This document shows positions 7,533 through 15,247 of a DNA stretch of 48,756 nucleotides, one piece after another. Every line of letters starts with the position of its first letter. Position 1 is the first letter of the stretch. The notes under the pieces were generated by a model, which saw only the letters and a list, made by a program, of their open reading frames with translations, was not told where the DNA came from and ran no database searches. Both the position numbers and the translations under genes were made by a program. Source of the stretch: Robinsoniella sp. (GTDB taxonomy: Bacteria > Bacillota > Clostridia > Lachnospirales > Lachnospiraceae); assembly GCA_022788205.1 (NCBI GenBank), contig JALEVQ010000037.1, positions 1-48,756 on the forward strand, in the 5' to 3' direction.

Positions 7533-7561
7533 ATTATACCGAATTTTCAGAAAAGAATCAA
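7533..7561 (-). promoter_or_regulatory. promoter of the ABC importer operon
   Basis: On the minus strand TTGATT (7561-7556), 17 bases and TATAAT (7538-7533). Transcription should start near 7526, just ahead of the palindromic operator. Confidence 0.8.
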
Positions 7562-7616
7562 TGTATATTTACGTTCACTGGCAATAAAAAAAATCCAGAA
7601 ATTTTAAAAAAAGTAC

Positions 7617-7645
7617 TTGCATTTCCGAAAAAAATATAATATAAT
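7617..7645 (+). promoter_or_regulatory. tRNA-Lys promoter
   Basis: TTGCAT at 7617-7622, 17 bases, then TATAAT at 7640-7645 (a second, overlapping TATAAT lies at 7635). It lies about 30 bases upstream of the tRNA. Confidence 0.65.
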
Positions 7646-7675
7646 AACATCTGCGTCAAGGAATTCTTGATATAA

Positions 7676-7748
7676 GCGCTTTTAGCTCAGCTGGTAGAGC
7701 ACCTGACTCTTAATCAGGGTGTCCAGGGTTCGAGCCCCTGAAGGCGCA
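7676..7748 (+). tRNA. tRNA-Lys, anticodon CTT
   Basis: A complete 73-nt cloverleaf. The acceptor arms GCGCTTT and AAGGCGC pair with one G-U, the D-loop contains AGCTGGTAGA, the anticodon stem CCTGA/TCAGG holds the loop CTCTTAA, and the T-arm carries GGTTCGAGCC. The anticodon CTT reads AAG. The 3' CCA is not encoded. It stands alone rather than in a tRNA cluster. Confidence 0.97.
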
Positions 7749-7943
7749 TTGAAAGCACTGTTTTTGCAGATTTAGAGGCTGTGGGGACGGTGTTTTTTTG
7801 TCTTTCCACATCACCAGAGCGTAAAATTTTATAAATATTTTATATCCATTCTATTGCATCATTTTTTCGGAACTTTTATAATAAAGTAGAGAGATTGGAC
7901 GGTCAACGTCATCGACGGATTGAAAAAAAGAGGGGACTTTGTT

Positions 7944-9188
7944 ATGGATGAGAAAAAGATTTCGCGCTCTTCCCAAAAAGAGCCGTTGTTAGAAAAACCT
8001 GAAAAAAATACGCAGAATGAAAAGCAGAAATTCATTCGAAATGATAAGTATTTCACGATTTCTATCTATACAATCATTGTTGTATTTATCAGCATTCTGA
8101 TTATTAAGGCTGTCATCTCCTCTTCCGAGACTATCGCCGCTTTTAAAAATATCATGAACATTCTCATGCCGTTCTGCATCGGAATTCTGATTGCATACGT
8201 CTTGAATCCGCTCATTGCCAGAATCGAGAAAGGTTTGTACCGTCTCTTGAAACGCGAAAAACATACCCTGAGCATGGTGCTGTCTATCGCCTTAACTTAC
8301 ATCGTATGTCTCGGACTGATTCTGATTACTTTGTCCTATATCATTCCTCAGATTATCACCAGCATCACCGAAATCATCAACGATCTTCCTGCCGCATACA
8401 GTGCCATTATCTCTTCTCTTGAAAATTTAAATGAGCACTTTCCAAATCTGGATCTTGAATTTTTAAACCAGGCAGTACAGACGATCGTACCGGATCTTCT
8501 CAGCTATCTCAGAAATTTCACTGCTGACTTAGTCCCTACTCTTTATGTGGTCTCAGTCTCCATCGTCCAATGGCTGCTGAATATTCTGATTGCGATTATC
8601 GTTTCCATCTACCTGCTGGCCGGAAAATCCGAATTGTTTCAGACATTCCGATATATCACCTGTGCGTTCATCCCGAAGAAAAGATTAAATTCTGTCCTGG
8701 ATATTTTATCAGAATGTAATAAGATTTTTAGCAACTTTATCGTCGGCAAATTTATCGATTCTTGCATCATTGGTATTCTCTGTTTTGTTTTGATGAATAT
8801 TTTCCGTTTTCCGTACGCTCTTCTGATCAGCGCGATCGTCGGCGTCACAAATATGATTCCCTATTTTGGACCATTCATCGGGGCCATCCCCGGCATCATC
8901 ATTCTGTTGATGATGAGTCCTCTCAAAGCACTAGGATTCGGACTGTTGATTCTCGCTCTTCAGCAATTCGACGGTTTAATCCTCGGACCGAAAATCCTCG
9001 GAGATAGCATAGGTCTTCGTCCCCTCTGGATCATCTTCGCCATCACTGTCGGAGGCAGCATTGCCGGCGTACTCGGAATGTTCCTTGGGGTTCCTACCGT
9101 TGCCGTGATCCGCTATCTGTTTCTGCGCTACATCCGTGACAGGCTGGACCGAAAAAAGATTCCGTATGACGAAAATTTTCTGAAATAA
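7944..9188 (+). CDS. AI-2E family transporter
   Basis: A membrane protein of about 414 residues of the AI-2E/PerM family, whose members include exporters of autoinducer-2 and Na+/H+-type antiporters. It has a charged cytoplasmic N-terminus, paired helices in the first third, an extracytoplasmic amphipathic region (ITSITEIINDLPAAYSAIISSL), and the conserved C-terminal block with VTNMIPYFGPFIGAIPG and LGPKILGDSIGLRPLWIIF. I chose ATG 7944 because AGAGGGGA lies about eight bases upstream; the in-frame TTG at 7920 has no ribosome site. The substrate is unknown. It has its own terminator. Confidence 0.9.
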   Translation: MDEKKISRSSQKEPLLEKPEKNTQNEKQKFIRNDKYFTISIYTIIVVFISILIIKAVISSSETIAAFKNIMNILMPFCIGILIAYVLNPLIARIEKGLYRLLKREKHTLSMVLSIALTYIVCLGLILITLSYIIPQIITSITEIINDLPAAYSAIISSLENLNEHFPNLDLEFLNQAVQTIVPDLLSYLRNFTADLVPTLYVVSVSIVQWLLNILIAIIVSIYLLAGKSELFQTFRYITCAFIPKKRLNSVLDILSECNKIFSNFIVGKFIDSCIIGILCFVLMNIFRFPYALLISAIVGVTNMIPYFGPFIGAIPGIIILLMMSPLKALGFGLLILALQQFDGLILGPKILGDSIGLRPLWIIFAITVGGSIAGVLGMFLGVPTVAVIRYLFLRYIRDRLDRKKIPYDENFLK

Positions 9189-9235
9189 ATCGTTAAACTT
9201 GCTGTAGAAAAATTTGAAATCTCAAACTTTTTCTC

Positions 9236-9276
9236 AGGAGCTGCTGCACCTTTGTTTTGCTGCAGCTCCTTTTTGT
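9236..9276 (+). terminator. terminator after the AI-2E-family gene
   Basis: AGGAGCTGC at 9236-9244 pairs with GCAGCTCCT at 9262-9270 and is followed by TTTTTGTTTTTT. Confidence 0.85.
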
Positions 9277-9320
9277 TTTTTCTTTTTATCTCATCCCTTT
9301 CTACTCTGTCTATTTTATTT

Positions 9321-9503
9321 TTACGCCTTTTTCTTCTTTTCTCCCTGTTTTCCTCCCGTCTCTTTTTTCTTCCAGCCTTCCTCCAATGTCTTTTTTACTT
9401 CATCCAAAGACTTGCGGATTTTTATCGCCTGCCTATCAATCACAGGTTTATCATATGAGAGCTGTTTCATCGTTTCCTTAAAATTGCGGCGCGTCCTCGA
9501 CAT
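9321..9503 (-). CDS. small basic hypothetical protein downstream of trmB
   Basis: A 60-residue, Lys- and Glu-rich protein (MSRTRRNFKETMKQLSYDKP to KKKA). Residues 20-45 look like an amphipathic helix (QAIKIRKSLDEVKKTLEEGW) and the C-terminus is strongly basic. It follows trmB on the same strand by 81 bases. The ribosome site is weak. Composition is more protein-like than the opposite-strand frames, which read as Phe/Ser-rich shadows. The family is not recognised. A nucleic-acid-binding role would fit the charge but is a guess. Confidence 0.5.
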   Translation of the reverse strand: MSRTRRNFKETMKQLSYDKPVIDRQAIKIRKSLDEVKKTLEEGWKKKETGGKQGEKKKKA

Positions 9504-9584
9504 AATATCTCTGCCCCAGATTCTGCATCCTTACTATAGGATTATGTCTTTTTTCACCAAATGTTCTTTTCCAGAACTTCCCCG

Positions 9585-10235
9585 TCAGCGCTTCTCCCTG
9601 CTGATGATCATCTTGCAGATGGGATTTCCCTGGGATGAGAAACGCTCTTCGTATTCTGTCATGATATTTCCCTGCATCATCTCCTCATTGTGATGCAGGT
9701 CAAAGGTACACGCTTCCAGATCCCAGTTTGCCTCTTTTGCCTGTTCCAGGGCAAAATCAAACAAATCCTTATTGTCAGTTTTAAACTCTACTTTTCCTTC
9801 TGGGACCAGTATCCGGTCATAGCGCGCCAAAAATTCTTTTGACGGCAACCTTCTCTTGGCATGGCGATCCTTGGGCCATGGATCCGAAAAATTCAGATAG
9901 ATACCCTGCACCTCTCCCGGTGCAAATACCTTCTCAAGATCCTCCGCATCCATCCTCAAAAAGTACAAATTTGTGAGGTCAGAAAGTTCTTCTCTCTTTT
10001 CGATTGCGCGCAGTAATACGCTGGAATATTTCTCAATTCCGATAAAATTTTTATCTGGATTTTCAATGGCGAGCTGCGTGATAAATCGTCCTTTTCCCAT
10101 GCCCACTTCAATATAGATCGGATGATCATTTCCAAACACATCCGCCCATTTTCCTCTCGTCTCTTCCATATCGTGAATGACAAATTCACTTTCCGCTATC
10201 ACTTCTCTTGATCCTGGAATATTTCTCAGCCTCAT
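9585..10235 (-). CDS. trmB: tRNA (guanine-46-N7)-methyltransferase
   Basis: The 216-residue length is typical of TrmB, which transfers a methyl group from S-adenosylmethionine to N7 of G46 in the tRNA variable loop. The SAM-binding loop is EVGMGKGRFI (about residues 43-52), then GIEKYSSV. The family signature LNFSDPWPKDRHAKRRL carries the catalytic Asp and RNA-binding basic residues. The late block TDNKDLFDFAL and TEYEERF complete the match. The ribosome site AGGAG lies upstream of ATG 10235. Confidence 0.96.
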   Translation of the reverse strand: MRLRNIPGSREVIAESEFVIHDMEETRGKWADVFGNDHPIYIEVGMGKGRFITQLAIENPDKNFIGIEKYSSVLLRAIEKREELSDLTNLYFLRMDAEDLEKVFAPGEVQGIYLNFSDPWPKDRHAKRRLPSKEFLARYDRILVPEGKVEFKTDNKDLFDFALEQAKEANWDLEACTFDLHHNEEMMQGNIMTEYEERFSSQGNPICKMIISREKR

Positions 10236-10545
10236 ATCTTATCTCCTATTCTTCTTTCACGCCTGATTACCTTGGAGCGGATATGCAAAATCCGCTTCGC
10301 TTTTTCTTATTTTATTCTTTTTCCCAACCCTGTCAAGAAAAACCTGCACTTTTTCGCTTAAATCTTGCTTTTTTCTTCTTTTTTCCATTAATCTGGCTTA
10401 TTTTTTTGTAAATCTGACGATTTTTCTTTGTTAAAAATTTAATTTTTGGTACATCATTTCTTGGAAAAGGGTGTAAAATATACAAATTGAAGAGGGAAGT
10501 TTTCCTCAAATTTAGACCGTCTACTCACGGCGTTAGGAGGTAAAA
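10236..10545. other. divergent intergenic region, trmB and V-ATPase
   Basis: No gene is seen. A short hairpin (AGCGGAT paired with ATCCGCT at about 10277-10297) lies in the trmB leader. On the V-ATPase side TAAAAT at 10474-10479 could be a -10 box, but no convincing -35 accompanies it. AGGAGG precedes ATG 10546. Confidence 0.4.
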
Positions 10546-10854
10546 ATGGATCCAATTATCAGTAAATTGTCTGAGATTGAGGCTGCATCTGTCCACATCA
10601 TCGATGGCGCTTCCGCCGACACAAAAAAGCTTGATGAGCAGCTGCAAGAAAGAATTGCCTCATATGATCAGGCGGAAGATCAAAAGATGGCGGATGCCCT
10701 TTCAGATTTGAAAAAAACACTTTCCGCACAGACGGAAGAAGAGCTCAAAAATCTGAGACTTCGCACAGATGCCGCGATAGAGCAGATGACTGCCACCTTC
10801 AATCAACAACATGAGAAACTTGCAGATGAAATTTTTAACTTGATTAGGATGTGA
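10546..10854 (+). CDS. V-type ATPase peripheral stalk subunit G/H
   Basis: A 102-residue, almost wholly helical, charged protein with heptad-like spacing from about residue 25 to 95 (KLDEQLQERIASYDQAEDQKMADALSDLKKTL). Its size and first-gene position match the NtpF/AhaH subunit, which pairs with subunit E to form the peripheral stalk linking the catalytic head to subunit I. Identification rests largely on operon context because this subunit is poorly conserved. GGAGG precedes ATG 10546. The C-subunit gene begins four bases after the stop codon. Confidence 0.75.
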   Translation: MDPIISKLSEIEAASVHIIDGASADTKKLDEQLQERIASYDQAEDQKMADALSDLKKTLSAQTEEELKNLRLRTDAAIEQMTATFNQQHEKLADEIFNLIRM

Positions 10855-10858
10855 GATT

Positions 10859-11896
10859 ATGCGTCAACTATTGGCATACAGCGGCACTGCTACAAAAATC
10901 CGTGCTATGCATAGTCATCTTTTTACAAATGAAGAATATGAAGAGCTTGCTCATCTGTCCACTGTCTCCGATGCACTTGGCTATATCAGCCGCCATCCGG
11001 GATACCGTGATATTTTCCGCGGGCATGACGAGTCCAGTCTTCATCGCGGTGAAATCGAGCGAATGTTGACAGATTCCATCTACATCACTTTTCAGAAGAT
11101 TTACCGCTTTGCGAGCGTTTACCAGAGAGAGTTTTTATCCATGTATTTTCCGAGATATGAATTGGTTGTCCTGAAAAGTTGTATGCGTTCTATCTTCAAC
11201 GAGCGCACCTTTGATCTGGATCTTTCTATCTTTCAGGAATTTTTTGAGCATCATTCCAAGCTCAAGATCTCTGACCTGGCTTCCTGCCGGAACATGGATG
11301 AAATGATCCACTTTTTAAAGGGTTCAGCCTACTATGACTGTCTTTTAAAAGTCTCTGATAAACGCTCTTCTACTTTGTGGGACTATGAAATGGCTCTCGA
11401 TCTTTTTTACTTTACTGACTTCTGGAAGAAAAAAGATCAGCTTTTAAAGGGCAGTACGTTAAAAATTGTGGCGGAAGCATACGGCACAAAGATGGATTTA
11501 TTGAATATCGACTGGATTTACCGCTCAAAGTATCTATATCGGATGTCAGAACCTGAGATCTATGCTATCTTGATTCCCGTCAATTATCATTTGAAAAAGG
11601 ATGACATCAAACGTCTTGTGGAATCGTCCGAAAGCAAAGATTTCGAGGAGGCACTCTCCAAAACTTATTACGGAATCCACTATCCTGGATATCAGGTTTC
11701 GTCTATGGAATCCATGTACAGTATCATACGACACAAAGTACAGCGCGACAACGTGCGGCGAAATCCTTATTCTGTCGCTGTGATCATTTCCTATCTCTTT
11801 GAGAAGGAGCATGAGGTGGACCGCCTGACTACCGCTCTTGAGTGTATCCGCTATGGCATTTCGCCAGATGAGACACTCCACTATATTATCTATTAG
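10859..11896 (+). CDS. ntpC: V-type ATPase subunit C
   Basis: A 345-residue protein matching the length and layout of bacterial NtpC, relative of eukaryotic subunit d. This funnel-shaped subunit sits on the membrane rotor ring and receives the central shaft. Family-like features are the YLSRHPGY-type segment (GYISRHPGYRD), the ERMLTDSIYITFQKIYRF helix, and KAYGTKMDLLNIDWIYRSKYLY-like text near residue 215 (AEAYGTKMDLLNIDWIYRSK), where core members also carry a conserved NI-W-IYR block. It lies between the stalk gene and subunit I. Confidence 0.92.
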   Translation: MRQLLAYSGTATKIRAMHSHLFTNEEYEELAHLSTVSDALGYISRHPGYRDIFRGHDESSLHRGEIERMLTDSIYITFQKIYRFASVYQREFLSMYFPRYELVVLKSCMRSIFNERTFDLDLSIFQEFFEHHSKLKISDLASCRNMDEMIHFLKGSAYYDCLLKVSDKRSSTLWDYEMALDLFYFTDFWKKKDQLLKGSTLKIVAEAYGTKMDLLNIDWIYRSKYLYRMSEPEIYAILIPVNYHLKKDDIKRLVESSESKDFEEALSKTYYGIHYPGYQVSSMESMYSIIRHKVQRDNVRRNPYSVAVIISYLFEKEHEVDRLTTALECIRYGISPDETLHYIIY

Positions 11897-11913
11897 CAAA
11901 GGAGGTGTAGCTT

Positions 11914-13854
11914 GTGATTGTAAAAATGAAATTTTTAAACATTACCGGACCTCGCGATGATATTGACCGTGTCGTAGACCAGTATCTTTCTAAATATGAG
12001 ATCCACCTTGAAAACGCTCTGTCCAAATTAAATCGTGTAGGGAATCTTCGCCCTTATATGGAAGCAAATCCGTACCGCGAATTGTTTTCCAAAGCACAGG
12101 AATTCTGCAAACAGATTTCTGCTCCCATCCCAGATTCCGCCGAATCTTTTTCTAAAGAGCAGGCTGTGGAATTGATACAATCTCTTGACACACAAATAAG
12201 CGCCGTCCGCGACCAAAAAAAGGAGTTTGAGCATCAGCTGGAAGAGACAAATACTTCTCTGTCAAAAATCTTGCCTTTCTCCTCGTTTGATTTCGATCTC
12301 CACACACTGCTCGGATTTCGGTTTATCAAATACCGTTTTGGCAAAATTACCCATGAACACTTTTCCAAGCTGCAAAAATACATTTACGATGATCTGGACA
12401 CCATTTTCTTTAACTGTTATGCCGACAAAGAATATGTATGGGGCGTCTATTTCGTCCCTTCTGTGGAGGCAGAAAAGATCGATGCGGTCTATTCTTCCAT
12501 GCACTTTGAGAGAATGCACATCCCCGATGAGTACACAGGAACTCCAAAAGAATCCTGTGAGTCTCTGAAGCGTCAGATTCAAACTATCCAGCGCCAGATT
12601 GCAGAGTGTGACAAGCAGCTCTCCTCGATTCTCTCCGAGAAAAAAGAGGAGCTTGTCCTCGCAGCCGCAAAACTTGAAAAACTGTCAGTCAACTTCGATG
12701 TCAGAAAACTCGCAGCTTGTACCACCGCCAAAAATGACCAGAAGGTTTTCTATATCTTGTGCGGATGGATGTCGGAATCTGACGCTGCTGATTTTCAGAA
12801 AGATATCGAAAAAGATGAGAATATTTTCTGTGTAGTCGAGGATGAACAGGGCAGCACTATGGATCAGCCGCCTACCAAGCTGAAGAACCCTAAAATTTTT
12901 AAGCCGTTCGAGATGTTCATCCGCATGTATGGACTCCCGGCTTACAATGAGATCGACCCCACGATCTTTGTCGGTCTGACCTATGCATTTATCTTTGGCG
13001 CTATGTTCGGCGATGTGGGTCAGGGACTTCTGCTTGCCATTGGAGGGTTCCTTCTGTATCGCTTTAAGAAGATCAATCTGGCAGCGATTGTCAGCTGTGC
13101 CGGTGTCTTTTCCACCATCTTCGGATTTTTATTTGGAAGCATCTTTGGCTTTGAGGATGTCATCAAACCGCTTTGGCTTAGACCGGTCAATCATATGACA
13201 ACCATTCCTTTTGTCGGAAAACTAAATACGGTCTTCATTGTCGCCATCGCCTTTGGTATGATTTTGATCCTGATTACAATGATTTTTCACATCATCAACG
13301 GTTTTAAATCAAAAAATCCAGAGACTACCTGGTTCGACACTAACGGTCTTGCAGGATTGGTCTTCTACGGTGCCATCGCCCTGACCATTGTCCTGTTTAT
13401 GACGGGTCATTCCCTGCCGGCAACCATTGTGCTTGTTGTCATGTTCGGGGTTCCTCTGATTGTGATCGCTCTCAAAGAACCGCTCGGAAAGCTTGTAGAA
13501 AAACGTGCCGATTATATGCCGAAGGAAAAAGGAATGTTCCTCGTGCAGACCTTTTTTGAATTGTTTGAAGTGCTGCTGAGTTATTTTTCAAACACCCTTT
13601 CCTTTGTCCGTATCGGCGCTTTCGCGGTCAGCCATGCAGCCATGATGGAAGTCGTGCTCATGCTTGCCGGTGCAGAAAACGGTGCTTCTCCGAACTGGAT
13701 CGTCATGATCCTTGGCAACCTGTTCGTGTGCGCTATGGAAGGTCTGATTGTCGGTATCCAGGTACTACGTCTGGAATACTATGAGATGTTCAGCCGTTTT
13801 TACCAGGGAACCGGACATGAATTCCAGCCATTTGGCAAAAAACTTGGAAAATAA
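11914..13854 (+). CDS. ntpI: V-type ATPase subunit I (membrane stator)
   Basis: A 646-residue protein. The first half is cytoplasmic and coiled (for example DTQISAVRDQKKEFEHQLEE and ESLKRQIQTIQRQIAECDKQ). The second half has about seven membrane helices starting near residue 345. Subunit I anchors the stator and provides the ion half-channels against the K ring. The functional Arg is probably in helix text such as FVRIGAFAVSHAAM, where family members carry the conserved RIGAF block. AAAGGAGG precedes the GTG start at 11914, which I accept. Confidence 0.95.
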   Translation: MIVKMKFLNITGPRDDIDRVVDQYLSKYEIHLENALSKLNRVGNLRPYMEANPYRELFSKAQEFCKQISAPIPDSAESFSKEQAVELIQSLDTQISAVRDQKKEFEHQLEETNTSLSKILPFSSFDFDLHTLLGFRFIKYRFGKITHEHFSKLQKYIYDDLDTIFFNCYADKEYVWGVYFVPSVEAEKIDAVYSSMHFERMHIPDEYTGTPKESCESLKRQIQTIQRQIAECDKQLSSILSEKKEELVLAAAKLEKLSVNFDVRKLAACTTAKNDQKVFYILCGWMSESDAADFQKDIEKDENIFCVVEDEQGSTMDQPPTKLKNPKIFKPFEMFIRMYGLPAYNEIDPTIFVGLTYAFIFGAMFGDVGQGLLLAIGGFLLYRFKKINLAAIVSCAGVFSTIFGFLFGSIFGFEDVIKPLWLRPVNHMTTIPFVGKLNTVFIVAIAFGMILILITMIFHIINGFKSKNPETTWFDTNGLAGLVFYGAIALTIVLFMTGHSLPATIVLVVMFGVPLIVIALKEPLGKLVEKRADYMPKEKGMFLVQTFFELFEVLLSYFSNTLSFVRIGAFAVSHAAMMEVVLMLAGAENGASPNWIVMILGNLFVCAMEGLIVGIQVLRLEYYEMFSRFYQGTGHEFQPFGKKLGK

Positions 13855-13878
13855 ATTTTTTAACAGGAGGCAAAAGCT

Positions 13879-14325
13879 ATGAATACTCTCACACAAGTAA
13901 CCCTTATCATTGCATTAATCTTAAGCATTTTCGTTCCATTCGGAGCATTTCTGATCGGCAAACAGACACGCGGCAGATATAAGGCTTCCCTCGCCGTCAA
14001 CGTATTCTTCTTCTTTGGAACCTTAATTCTCGCAAACATCATCGCCTTCACCGGAGACGGCTCCAGTGTCATGGCCGCCGAGGAGACTGCCGCTACCGCA
14101 TCAAGCGGTCTTGCCACTGGTCTTGGCTACCTCGCCGCTGCTATCGTGACAGGTCTTTCTTGTATCGGCGGTGGTATCGCAGTTGCTAGCGCTGCAAGTG
14201 CTGCCCTTGGTGCGATCAGCGAAGACCAGAGTATCCTCGGTAAGTCCCTGATTTTTGTAGGTCTTGCTGAAGGTATCGCTCTGTATGGCCTGATCATCTC
14301 CTTCATGATCTTAGGTAAATTATAA
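13879..14325 (+). CDS. ntpK: V-type ATPase subunit K (proteolipid) with extra N-terminal hairpin
   Basis: A protein of 148 residues. The last 75 residues form a proteolipid hairpin: GLATGLGYLAAAIVTGLSCIGGG, then the loop GAISEDQSILGK, then FVGLAEGIALYGLIISF with the ion-carrying Glu. The first 55 residues make two different helices (VTLIIALILSIFVPFGAFLIG and NVFFFFGTLILANIIAF). These lack the Gly-rich proteolipid pattern and are joined by the basic loop KQTRGRYK. So only one classical c-type hairpin is present, unlike E. hirae NtpK with two. The Gln and Ser Na+ ligands known from F-type c subunits appear replaced (GIAVAS; AEG), which suggests proton coupling. Confidence 0.93.
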   Translation: MNTLTQVTLIIALILSIFVPFGAFLIGKQTRGRYKASLAVNVFFFFGTLILANIIAFTGDGSSVMAAEETAATASSGLATGLGYLAAAIVTGLSCIGGGIAVASAASAALGAISEDQSILGKSLIFVGLAEGIALYGLIISFMILGKL

Positions 14326-14328
14326 GCC

Positions 14329-14640
14329 ATGAAAATGTATCTCATCAGTGACAACATTGACACATACACCGGCATGAGGCTAGCAGGCGTGGAGGGATGT
14401 GTCGTACATGAACGTCAGGAACTAAAGGAAGCGCTCGAGCGAGCGATCAATGATAAGAATATTGGCATCCTTCTTTTGACAGAAAAATTCGGGCGGGAAT
14501 TTCCAGATATTGTCGATGATGTGAAGCTGAACCGAAAACTTCCCCTGATCGTCGAGATCCCTGACCGCCATGGTACGGGAAGAAAAGCAAATTTCATCAC
14601 ATCTTACGTTAACGAAGCAATTGGAATTAAATTGGAATAA
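14329..14640 (+). CDS. ntpG: V-type ATPase subunit F
   Basis: A 103-residue protein with the Rossmann-like subunit F fold: MYLISDNIDTYTGMRLAGVEG, NIGILLLTEKFGREF, and KLPLIVEIPDRHGTGRK. It is part of the central rotor with subunit D. Its start lies four bases beyond the K stop codon. The following subunit E gene has AGGAGG in the gap. Confidence 0.93.
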   Translation: MKMYLISDNIDTYTGMRLAGVEGCVVHERQELKEALERAINDKNIGILLLTEKFGREFPDIVDDVKLNRKLPLIVEIPDRHGTGRKANFITSYVNEAIGIKLE

Positions 14641-14659
14641 ATAAGAGGAGGTGATATGC

Positions 14660-15247
14660 ATGACCACAGAAGAAAAGCTGAAACATTTTGAGGAATCTTC
14701 CATCTCAAAGGCAAAATCGCTCGCCTCTGACATGATTCGTGATCATCAAAAAGCGCTCGATCAAATCTTTTGTGAACACAAGAAAGAGAAAGATCGTCAG
14801 ATCGCTCTTCAGATTCAGACTGAGACAGAGAGCCTGAGGCGCGCCAACAATATGACCCTTTCGAGAGAACAATTGAAAATGAAGCGTATCTGCACTCAGA
14901 AGAATGAAGAACTGAAAGAACAGATTTTTTCGGAAGTTCTCGAAAAGCTAAAGAATTACAGAAAAACAGAGGATTACACCTCGCTTCTGCAGCAGCAGAT
15001 CGACAAGATTCATGAGGTGGCAGGAAACCAGGAAGTAAAAATCTATTTCGATCCCGAGGATGCCCCCCTTGTCGAATCTCTCCACGCCGAAGGTCATTCC
15101 TCCTTCCTGATCGCAGATGATACTTTTCTGGGAGGGACCAAGGCAATGATACCTAGCCGCCACATCCTGATCGATCATTCTTTTCAGACAAAATTGGAGG
15201 AAGCAAAAAAGGACTTTACATTTCACGGAGGAATGACACATGAATAA
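14660..15247 (+). CDS. ntpE: V-type ATPase subunit E
   Basis: A 195-residue peripheral-stalk protein. The N-terminal 100 residues are long charged helix (EKLKHFEESSISKAKSLASD to KLKNYRKTEDYTSLL). The C-terminal globular part contains VKIYFDPEDAPLV and DTFLGGTKAMIPSRHILIDHSF, typical of NtpE/AtpE, which grips subunits A and B. AGGAGG at about 14646 fits ATG 14660 better than the in-frame GTG at 14651. The 3' end overlaps the subunit A start by eight bases. Confidence 0.9.
   Translation: MTTEEKLKHFEESSISKAKSLASDMIRDHQKALDQIFCEHKKEKDRQIALQIQTETESLRRANNMTLSREQLKMKRICTQKNEELKEQIFSEVLEKLKNYRKTEDYTSLLQQQIDKIHEVAGNQEVKIYFDPEDAPLVESLHAEGHSSFLIADDTFLGGTKAMIPSRHILIDHSFQTKLEEAKKDFTFHGGMTHE

Noticed and set aside
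7676-7748. Phage attachment site at the tRNA 3' end
   Set aside because: No integrase gene and no second copy of the tRNA 3' end was seen in the window.
9214-9693. 159-residue plus-strand frame rich in Phe and Ser
   Set aside because: It runs across a terminator and antisense to trmB and the small basic protein, has no ribosome site, and its composition is that of a pyrimidine-rich shadow.
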